Shown here: piece by piece, positions 49,201 to 57,914 of the stretch | Layout of the letters: each line of letters begins with the position of its first letter | Position numbering within the stretch: position 1 is the stretch's first letter | From: Trebouxia sp. TZW2008 | Lineage: Eukaryota > Chlorophyta > Trebouxiophyceae > Trebouxiales > Trebouxiaceae | Assembly (NCBI GenBank): GCA_002118135.1 | Contig: BDIU01000226.1 | Coordinates: 80,534-144,533 of the forward strand | Length of the DNA stretch: 64,000 bases | Reading direction: 5' to 3' | Translations under genes and position numbers: made by a program | The notes under the pieces: generated by a model | Database searches by the model: none | Told to the model about the DNA's origin: nothing | The model's input: the letters and a program-made list of their open reading frames with translations, nothing else

Positions 49201-52137
49201 GCAGCTAGCAGAAGCTTCTGGTCCTTATCAAAGTTAATCAGCATTAGAAACGAAATTATAAACAAAGCGAAGGAGAATTAAAATCAATGCAGAACAAGAA
49301 AGATCATGTTGCTGCAGAGGACCATCCCAAGCTCCCGTCCATTGCTGACGACGAGCCCCACTTGTTCTCACATGAACAACCGATGATAGACAAGAAGTAG
49401 CTTGCACAGCAAAACATCTGGCATGTATGTTTGTCAAAACTGAGTCATGAGTCAGATCATGTTGATGCACAGGACCATCCCAAGTTCCAGTCCGTTGCCA
49501 ATGAGGAGCCCCTGCTATACTCAAGGGAGCAGCAGATGGGTGAAGAGAAAAAGGCCAAGCCCATGAAACTAGGTCAGGCGGTCAAGCAGGGCATCATCGG
49601 CAGTCAGACTCTTGCCTACTTCATTGGTAGAACCTACCTGTACATGAAGAAGATTGGAATGAACCCACAGCGGCTGCGGTTCAGGCAGCATCTGCAGAAC
49701 GAGATGGCTCACTATGCTTCAGACTGCTGGGATGCTGAAGCAGAGTGCAGCTATGGCTGGATTGAGTGTGCAGGCCTTTCTGACCGCTCTGCTTACGACC
49801 TCAAGGTGTGCCCTGCATTCAGAACGCATGCTAGACAGGCTCAGCAGGCCCAGCTAGGTATGTACTGGAGCAATCAATCGTCTCCAAATTTTTCATTGTT
49901 CATGTTCTAAACTAGGTGTGCCCTGCATTGCTTGAGTTGCTTCTAACTCCTTTGCATGTTGGTGGCACCCTGTCACAGTGGTTTTTCTTTGAAGCGATTG
50001 CTTGGCCACCAAGAAAACTGCCCTTACATTGAAATGGCCATGTTCCGAGATACCACTGCAATGGTTGGTTCCCTGTTGCACTGCCCACGCACTGCAAGTG
50101 TCTTCACATTGCATGTCCTTACAAGGAGCAATGAATGTATAGCCGTCAGCTTGCTGATAGTGTCCCAAATCCAACCTGTGTTTTTGAACTCAAAGCTGCA
50201 ACTGTGCACAAGTAGATACCTATTTTGTGGAGCAATGCCAGGACCAAGCATTAGCTATCACCTCACACTTGCAGAGACAGATGTTCAGACTTCAAAGACA
50301 CCTGTTACTTTGCAACGCAGGCCCATGCAGCCAAGAGCAAACAAGACATGACTGCATATGAGAAGTATGATGAGCCTCAGCTCAAGGTGGTGGTCACACC
50401 CAACAAGCAGGTGCTGGGCAAGACTTTCAAGCGTCAGGCCAAACCTGTGCAAGACGCCTTGGAGCAAATGCAGGTGAGTCAGTTTTGTCAATGCTGTGCA
50501 GTTGTTGCAAATCCTCCTCAACATAGTCATTCTGCAGGATTGTGCTTGATTGAAGTCCAGTCACTGTCTGTGCATTATCGCTCGTGACCGACAGCAGCAG
50601 CGCAAGAGACAGCACAGACAGCTTCAGCACAATCTCAGCTACAGACACCCTCAGATCCACTCAACTCACCAGCTGAGGCGTACATTCGCTCGCAATTTAC
50701 GTCACACGGCACAAACAAGTCTTATTGTTGCATCTGAGCATGAACGCACATGTTGCTGCTGCCAATTTCCGTACACAGCAGCTACAAAACTTGTCTGCTG
50801 TGCTGTGTAAACATGCTATGCGTAGCATGCATATGCGTCAACATCACAAGATAGTGGCTGCTTTGCACATCACTGTGTCACTCCATGACACAACTGCCAA
50901 AGGGCTGGTTTGTATGCTTACATATTGCAGGGCGACGAATGCGCAGAGCAGGATGCATTGCGACTCAAGCAAGAACTGGAGACAAACAAGACTGCCACAA
51001 TAGATGTAGAGGGTGAACAAGTTGAGATCAAACCCAATATGGTTGAAATCAAGCAGGAAAGCCGCAGCGGCGGGTGAGCTTCTCAGCTTCTTTTGAGGTC
51101 ATTGTTGTTTTGGCAGTGTGTCAATTTTCCACCCTTGCATGGCAGTGCTGCTTGAAGTCTGGAGCTCAAGCAGTCTATTGATCCTCAGGATAGCCTATTG
51201 TCTGCCGTGGCACTGTATGCACCTGGTTGTGTGAGGATTGATTCTCAGGTATGCACCTGGTTGTGTGAGGGTTAACTCTCATCATGGCCTCTTACCTGCC
51301 ATGGCACCCTGTGCACAGGCTGCTTAATAAAATCTCAAGGACTCGTTGCCCTCAGTGCATGAATGCGTGCACTTTCATGCACAGAGGGTGCTGGGCCCTT
51401 GAGAAGACTTTGTGCAGCCTGTATGTGTGATGTGAGGAGACAGTTGATCGCTCCAATATGTACCCAGCTGGTCCTGCTGTGCCTGTCCAGTGAGTGAGTG
51501 AGTGAGTGAGTGAGTGAGTGAGTGAGTGAGTGAGTGAGTGAGTGAGTGAGTGAGTGAGTGAGTGAATGTGCTGTGCAGGTCATTCACCCCGTCAGTCATT
51601 GAGCCCTCCTTTGGAATCGGCCGCATCATGTACTGCATGTTTGAGCATGCTTTCTGGCAGCGAGAGCCGGCTGAAAAGAAGGACAACCAAAAGACAAAGG
51701 CTGCCAAAGGCAAGGGCGAAGAAGACGCAAAACGCTCCGTCTTTTCCTTCACTCCCCTAGTAGCGCCTGTCAAGGCAACAGTCTTTCCATTGCTGCAAAA
51801 GCAAGAGCTAAACGGCCCTGCCCAGCAGATCTCTGATGACCTGCGACGAGCTGCTGTTGCGAATGTTGTGGACACGACCGGTGTCAGTATTGGCCGACGG
51901 TATGCCCGCACAGACGAGATTGGGGTCCCATTTGCAGTCACAGTGGACTATGAGACTCTAGACAAGCAGACAGTCACTGTGAGGGAGCGTGATACAACTG
52001 TGCAAGTACGTGTGCCTGTTGCTGAGGTGGTGCCTCTTCTGAAGCAGTTGTCTGACATGGATCTGACCTGGCAACAAGTAGAGGAAAAGTACCCAGCACA
52101 AGCTTCAGCAGATGCAGACATGCAGGACGGTCAATAG
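46272..52137 (+). CDS. GlyRS: Glycyl-tRNA synthetase with N-terminal WHEP domain (EC 6.1.1.14)
   Basis: Charges tRNA-Gly; dimeric class II enzyme of the eukaryotic/archaeal alpha2 type. Eleven exons (46272-46388, 46479-46544, 46616-46678, 46770-46928, 47270-47455, 47964-48178, 48480-48633, 49473-49805, 50321-50473, 50931-51073, 51579-52137) sum to 2148 nt, giving 715 aa. The WHEP helix pair (residues 1-60) precedes the catalytic core. Core landmarks: [20 protein letters not shown] (motif 1 region), [35 protein letters not shown] (motif 2), [38 protein letters not shown], and [12 protein letters not shown] (motif 3). The anticodon-binding domain occupies the last exon ([20 protein letters not shown]). 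The enzyme is probably cytosolic and perhaps mitochondrial; no clear targeting peptide precedes the WHEP domain from this ATG. Exon 8 has an upstream partial duplicate and exon 11 is preceded by a GTGA array. Confidence 0.96.
47855..47930 (+). repeat. Interspersed repeat family A, copy 2
   Basis: Lies in GlyRS intron 5. It has TACATATCTAGCTGGGCCTG, then GAGCCTGGCTAGCA, then TTTGAATGAATTTGAA, closely parallel to 951-1030. Confidence 0.7.
49309..49545 (+). repeat. Duplicated intron end and exon 8 start of GlyRS
   Basis: ATCATGTTG...CAGAGGACCATCCCAAG at 49303-49400 is an upstream partial copy of the exon 8 acceptor and first ~70 nt (49458-49545). The copy has two extra bases at the acceptor and ends in a TAG. 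Confidence 0.85.
49812..49880 (-). repeat. Interspersed repeat family A, copy 3 (inverted)
   Basis: The reverse complement contains GCTCCAGTACATACCTAGCT, GGGCCTGCTGAGCCTGTCTA and GCATGCGTTCTGAATG. It starts just inside GlyRS intron 8. Confidence 0.75.
49964..50130 (+). repeat. Interspersed repeat family B, copy 3
   Basis: Lies in GlyRS intron 8. It parallels the 28497-28665 copy through TTTCTTTGAAGCGATTGCTT, ACTGCCCTTACATTGA and ACCACTGCAATGGTTGGTTC. Confidence 0.55.
51443..51490 (+). repeat. Interspersed repeat family A, copy 4
   Basis: GATCGCTCCAATATGTACCC, AGCTGGTCCTGCTGTGCCTG and TCCAGTGAG; it runs directly into the GTGA array that replaces the family's GAATGAATGA tail. Confidence 0.65.
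51490..51565 (+). repeat. (GTGA)n microsatellite, ~19 units
   Basis: An uninterrupted tetranucleotide run in GlyRS intron 10, ending 13 nt before the CTGTGCAG acceptor of exon 11. Every unit spells GTGAGT, the ideal 5' splice-site core. Confidence 0.95.
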
Positions 52138-52434
52138 CAGCATGCTAGTAGCCCATAGGGAGTCAAGATGCTTCTGAATTTGTTGTGTTCAGAAGATAGT
52201 AGCACAAAACGTGATGCAGCCGTGAGTTGCCTGCGCATTGACGCTGCCTGACTGTGTCTGGGTCGAATTGTGGCAGTTGTTTATATCTAAGTGGTGTAAG
52301 CTAACACTGCGAGTGTGGTCCCATGGTGCAGTGCATGCTTCAGTATGCTCCGTTGAACATTTAGTGCTGCCATAAGCTGATGCATTTCAGGCTGGGCAGC
52401 ACACAAAAACATGTACAGATATACAATTTTGTAC

Positions 52435-55400
52435 TTAATGAACCTTAACGGGCGGCGGTGTTTCAGGGTCAGCGTCACTACCCTCTGAATCACTCGCTTC
52501 AGAACCACTGCCTGAATCTGAAGAGAAGTCTGAGTCAGACCAGCTGCTCTCTGCTTCTGTATCATCACCAGACGTCTCCTGTGCCCTCATTGTAGATGCT
52601 GATGACCCTTCTGACTGGTCTTGACCAGAGCATGCGCAATCATGATTGCTGCTATCTGCTCTGCTTGTGCTCAGGTCTGACGCATGCAGCTGACTAGATG
52701 CTGCATTGGCATGGGTGTGACTAATTGATGCTTGTACTGCTCGGCCAATGCTGAGTTCTACATCTTGCAAATCATCAGCATCACTGGAATCCTCATCAGT
52801 TGCAAGGTTTCCTGCAAACAGATCCAGCTGCTCCTGTTTGCTGAGACCCATTCTGCCACGCCAGAGGGCCCTTAGGTCAGGATGCTCTGGACCACCTTCA
52901 CTTCCCACCTGCACAACTCCACCAGTGTGATTCCCTCATAATCATGAGCTGTGACACAAATGCTCATGGTTACATACGCATGCACGAACGCACTGAGTTC
53001 CATTGATCCTTGGCTGTGTCATGAGTGCTCCTGGTCATGCACACACAGAGTGACTTCAATTGGTCATCACTTGTGCAGTGAATGCTCGTGATGTCCCACT
53101 CATGCACACACATGCGACTACGCTGGCTGATGCTATTCGCTGCACGCCGCATCAAATGCAAGCTGCGGTGCAGCCCGGTTGAGGAGCACTAGCAAGCAGG
53201 ATTGGGAGACACGGGTGCTGTGCAATGAATCACCATATTCTCCATGTAAGTGATTGATACTGTGAAAGACTTATATATTTTACTGCAGATAATATGTAAT
53301 GTGCATTGCATGTGGTGCGTCATTGATGCTGTGCACACCTCCACATTGAGAAGAGCATCAAGGAAGTGTTCTGCATTGGAGTCGTTTACTGCTCCAAACC
53401 AATCTCCATCACAAGGGCTGATTGCGCCATAGACTAGAACATTGCCAGCATACTGCAACACAACAAATGCTTTCAGCCTCGAAAACCTGGTGGTGGCAAG
53501 ATGTTGTCATGCTCCTGCAGCATGCCTGCGATGAGCCACATGCAATGAGCTGAGTACATTCCAACCAAAATAGCATTGTCATGAGCCGCATCAGACAACT
53601 CTGCCTTCCACCAAGCAATGCTTAGGCTTGAAGCTTGGCCCAATATCTTGTTTCTGATCAACGCACTGTTACTTGCTGACTGTGTTGACAGGCGTGTCAT
53701 ACTGAGGCAGTCCCTTCATTTGGGTATGCTTCTGAGAGCCTGGCTGCACTGCCCTTCGGCTTTGAACCGCGGCAAATTGCAGGTACATATATCGCTTGAT
53801 TCAGGACACTTGGTATGAGGATATTCTTGTGAGGACAATGCCATTGCAAATCAGTCACTGCATCTGGCTCGCAAAGGTGATTGGAAGTAACGACAGTGTG
53901 ATGTAAGGACAGAATATTTGAACCAATGCAGCCGTTATGGCAAGAAAAGACCAAAGTAAAGACTGCAATACCTTGTGCCCTCCTACATGTGAGCACTTGA
54001 AAACTTGCACTTGCTCCTGCAGCTGCCGCTGCTGTATGAGTCTGTCCAGTCTGTGTGCCAGGCGATTGCCAATCTTGCCACAGCGGCTGTCTCTGCTACC
54101 ATGACAGCAAACATACAGATGCAAGCCCTCCATTGGCTGCTGCAGATGAGTCATTGGATCTGCCTGATCTGACGTGCTAGCTTTGTCATCCTCATCGTCA
54201 TCGGTCTGTGCTGAGATTGTGTCAATATGGGCAGCTGTGACTTGCCGCACTTTGTCAATGGGCAAGTCTGTGTACTGTATGCCTGTCACGACATTGAATT
54301 GTTATGTAGTACACAGCTGGACCTCGTCAATGGGCATGTCTGTGTACTGTTGACACGCAAACATTTGCCTGTCATGACATTGCACAGTGAGCTGTGACAC
54401 AGTTGGACCTTGTCAATGCGCAAATCTGTGTACTGTATGGCTATCGTGACATTGCGTTTTTATACATCACATAGCTGGAACTTGTCAGTGGGCAGATCTG
54501 TGCACAGTACGTCTGGCATGACATTTCATTGTAAGACGTCGTTCAGCTGGACCTTGTCAGTAGGCAGATCTGTATACTATATGCCTGTCATGACATTGCA
54601 TTGTTAAGTATCACACAGCTGGACCTTGTCAATGGGCAGATCTGTGTAGTGTTTGCCTGTCATGACATTGCGTTGTCACGTGTAACTTAGCTGGACCTTA
54701 TCAGTGGGCAGATCTGTGCACGGTATGCCTGTCAAGACACTGCATTGTCAATTTGTCACATAGCAAGATTGTGTATGCTGTGTGATTGGCATGGGGTCGG
54801 CAAGACATGACAGCTGACCTGAAGGGTACAGTCGTAAGTCGCAGACGGGTCGGCCAGCTTCAAGAAAGGTATCTCTGGACATTTCCTCATAGGTCGTCAC
54901 CTTGACATGGGCTGCAGTAAAGCTCGCATTTGGTCAGGAAACAACAATGGTTAAGCAACAATGAGACATGCATGGCATGATGCCATATGTGGCGAGTGCA
55001 AAGTACTCATATTTGTGGTACAGACCCAGGCAAATCAATGTTAGGTTACAGACCTTTGCTCATAGCAGCTGCTGTGATCGCCTCGATGACTGCTGGGTGC
55101 CTAGACAAACGTTCTAGGAGTGAAGCTTGAACGAAGTGGAGGTCAGGTCATACAAACATTAGTCCAGGAATGAGCAAGCGTACTTCTCTACGACCGAGGG
55201 CCACCAACATCCATGTGTTGAATGACATTGCTGGGCATCTTTGTCAGTCTTCAGCGGGGATGTCTGGATCATTATGTGTTGCTGGTACTGTTTGACAGAG
55301 GCAGGTTCCGCAGGCGACAGCTTTTCTGCCTTAGGCGCATATGCGGAACTGTACAAATGTATCGCGCGTGCCGATCTTTGCAGATGGCTCAACTGTAGTA

Positions 55401-55443
55401 AGCGCTGTGCAGGCTGCAGATGTTTCATGTAAACGTTCAGCAT
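52435..55443 (-). CDS. Apd1/sucrase-ferredoxin-like [2Fe-2S] protein
   Basis: Thioredoxin-like Fe-S protein of the Apd1/AIM32 family. Secure exons are 54911-54819, 54282-53972, 53452-53339 and 52908-52435, all in frame, with a further one ending at 55054. The start exon runs from ATG 55443 to about 55184; its join to the next exon is unresolved. Family landmarks: LYVCCHGSRDSRCG (cysteine ligand region), HVGGHKYAGNVLVYG (two His of the HxGGHK motif; in yeast Apd1 the cluster is Cys/His-ligated), GDWFGAV, and LWRGRMGLSKQEQ near the end. The first exon contains a possible mitochondrial presequence (RLLQLSHLQRSARAIHLYSS). The C-terminal ~100 aa form an acidic Ser/Asp/Glu-rich tail. The gene is divergent from POP4 across 242 bp. 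One exon is preceded by about seven partial copies of itself. Confidence 0.84.
53815..53935 (-). repeat. Interspersed repeat family B, copy 4 (inverted)
   Basis: The reverse complement contains CTGTCCTTACATCACACTGT and GCAGTGACTGATTTGCAATG followed by GCATTGTCCTCACA, matching the 2432 and 28497 copies. It lies in an intron of the Fe-S gene. Confidence 0.55.
54240..54768 (-). repeat. About eight tandem copies of an acceptor plus exon start
   Basis: The minus-strand unit (~70-80 bp) is intron end GTCATGACAG followed by exon start GCATACAGTACACAGATCTG and CCCATTGACAAGGTCCAGCTG-like sequence. The copy at 54290-54240 is the functional exon start. About seven upstream copies (54310-54768) have diverged, several keeping the AG acceptor. 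Confidence 0.9.
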
Positions 55444-55685
55444 GTTTGCAAAACCGTTTGCTCTTCCTGACGCACTACCGATGCATCGCCCGGGTTTGCA
55501 GTGCGGGAGTCGTATATCGTTATCGCACAAAACCGGAGCCTTGGCGGAGAGGACAATGCAGAAAGACTCGAAGCTTTGCAGTTTATTGTGTCACATGCAT
55601 CACACGTGAGCTGCCTTCTGAGTATCAGTTGTCAAGCCAGCGCTCGCAATAGCATTCGTCGGAAAGACAATCACGCCAGTCAACA
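55444..55685. promoter_or_regulatory. Short divergent promoter region, Fe-S protein / POP4
   Basis: Only 242 bp separate two outward-facing ATGs, so the promoters must overlap or be shared. No motif was assigned. Confidence 0.45.
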
Positions 55686-56876
55686 ATGGGATCTGTCAGT
55701 CCAGGTGGTGTGGCGGTGTCGAGTGCGAAGAGGCGCAGGTATCGCTGATCTTCACCACGACTTGTAGTGGCATGCGCCCAGTGTATCTGACGTTTGCCTA
55801 CTTGCAGATTGGCTGCTTTAGAAGCAGCATCACGCTCAACACCAGGTGCTTTGCCAGGTGTGACTCATGTGGCCAGTTCGGGAATGCAAGCGCTCTGTAA
55901 GCCAAAGTCAACAGCCTTTGTTGTCCAGGAACCAAAATCACCCTTAAGCCTGGCGGTCAGAAGCCTGGTACAGGCTCTCAGTACAAGGCAACAAGTCAGC
56001 AACCCAACAGAGGGCCAGAACTGGCTAGCAGCAAAGAAGCTGTCTTAGAGCCACAGTATGCTGGCTTGAGTGCAGCAGTCGCCATTGGGCCCCTCATCAA
56101 TCCACAGCTGGTGCGTGTCATGCTCATTGAGGTTGGCAAGCAATCTCTGCTGCATATGAATGCTGATATTCTGAGCTGTGCTGCAGTCGCATGGCAGCCA
56201 AGGCTCTAGGTCAGTGGAGTTGATTTTAGAAGACGTGATCAGCACAAACAAGAGCGTGTCAGATGCTCGAGCAGCGACTGCCTCAAGGCTGCACAACAAA
56301 GTCCTGTTACTTGACAACCCTACGGCTACTTTGACAACCAAGTCAACTCGACGCAAGCACATACGATGCTCGAGTCAGATTGCAAGTCGCAAGAACAGGC
56401 CAGCATTTGACCAAAACTACCAGTAAGCCTGCTTGTATCTGTGCAAGCTATCTCAATCATAGCTCATTGAAATAAGTTACATTTCAGCTCTTCCCAGGCT
56501 TATCTTGCACTATCCGTGCTGTAAGCAAAAGCTGGAATCATGCCTGTGCAGGTACACTGATTTTGACCCACTACACAAGCTGTGGACACAGTACATCACT
56601 GGGCTGCTCAAAAACAGTAAGGATGTTGAGGCTCGCATACTAGCAGCAGACTTGCATGGGTGTAAGCTCACTGTCACGCAAGCAGCAAACCCGGCCCATG
56701 CTGGCCTGACTGGCTTAGTCATCAAGGAAACACCACAGGCCTTCATGCTGCTCACAGTTGCGAACCGTACCCACCACGTGCTGAAAGACAAGTCAGTCTT
56801 CTGCTTCACGCTTGATGAAAGACGCAAGGTGACGCTGCTGGGGACAAATCTTCAGAGAGAACGCAGCAAGTCATGA
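55686..56876 (+). CDS. POP4: RNase P/MRP subunit POP4 (Rpp29)
   Basis: Protein subunit of RNase P (tRNA 5' processing) and RNase MRP (rRNA processing). Four exons (55686-55738, 55808-55994, 56187-56422, 56552-56876) sum to 801 nt, giving 266 aa. The N-terminal half is less conserved, with HNKVLLLDNPTA and a basic TKSTRRKHIR stretch. The C-terminal UPF0086/Rpp29 Sm-like barrel spans DFDPLHKLWTQYITGLLK, DLHGCKLTVTQAANPAHAGL, GLVIKETPQAFMLLT and VFCFTLDERRKVTLLGTNL, ending in basic residues. The start ATG 55686 is chosen because it opens a short basic exon (SSAKRRR) that joins in phase to the conserved exon 2. A 20-bp array starts 22 nt after the stop. Confidence 0.9.
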
Positions 56877-56898
56877 CCTGACAGCGCAATCATGGCGG

Positions 56899-57122
56899 AG
56901 CAGCTGTGGTCATGACGGAACAGCTGTGGTCATAGCAGAACAGCTGTGGCCCTGCCTGAACAGCTGTGGTCACAGCGGAACAGCTGTGGTCCTGCCTGAA
57001 CAGCTGTGGTCATAGCGGAACAGCTGTGGTCATGCCTGAACAGCTGTAGTCATAATTGAGCAGCTGTGGTCCTGCCTGAACAGCTGTGGTCTTGCCTGAA
57101 CAGCTGTGGTCATGATTGAGCA
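56899..57122 (+). repeat. 20-bp tandem array (~11 units) after POP4
   Basis: Units read (A/G)(A/G)CAGCTGTGGTCNTGNCTG with two main variants (…TCCTGCCTG and …TCATAGCGG). Each contains the palindrome CAGCTG. A twelfth degenerate unit ends the array. It lies in the POP4 3' UTR or just past it. Confidence 0.95.
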
Positions 57123-57914
57123 GCATTGTCAGGGCATAGTGCAGAAGCTGCTAGATGTGAGCTCCAGCCCCTGAAGGTGAGCCATTGCTTGACGCATCAC
57201 AGATTTACAACAAGTGCCATGCAGGTTATGCTGCTGCAGCCTTGGACGAGACACCTTGGCATATTGACATGATGAGCTGTGAGCATTGCTGTGACAGTGT
57301 GACAATGTCAGACAGTGTTTCAGTCATTGAGCTGGCAGTATATCAAACAAACACAGTGACTAGCACCAGCAGCAGTCTCAAACGCACAGTTGAAGCGCTG
57401 CCTTAAGACTTCAGTGCATCTGCCAGCACTGAGTACAGGCGTAAACAGCTTCGCTGTGGCTTGTCGCAGTGTTCCCCTTGATTAGTACTGCTGTATCACT
57501 GTACAGGCTACAATTTCACCGTGGCTTTGCAACCAACTTTTCAATTGAAGCTGTGTGTGTTGCATTGTCACGCTGATCCGTGTCTTTGGCAGTGCAGGCT
57601 GTAACAAACTCTAAGCAATGAGCTCAATAGAGCTGAGAGCGCTCCGCAATGGTCGTGTGTAGATCACACAAGAGCGTCTGCTGTTATCTAAGATGGACTG
57701 AGAGGCGGCTCAGAGCTCACCCTGTATCACACAGCTGAGTCAGACTCAACTGCAGAGCCTTTTGATCTGTGACTCAGCAACTAAGCATGCTCATTCTGAT
57801 GAGCAGTACTCAGTCTGTTACAGAAATGCACCCTCAACAAATTGTGGAATTCTTTGATAAAGTACGGTACTGCAGTGACACACAGCCTCCGTGCAAATGC
57901 TGAACTCATCATGT
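57123..57914. other. Intergenic region after POP4
   Basis: Short open frames only; no gene is supported. Confidence 0.5.

Noticed and set aside
51335..51583. Minus-strand ORF with repeated SLTH
   Set aside because: It is simply the translation of the GTGA microsatellite.
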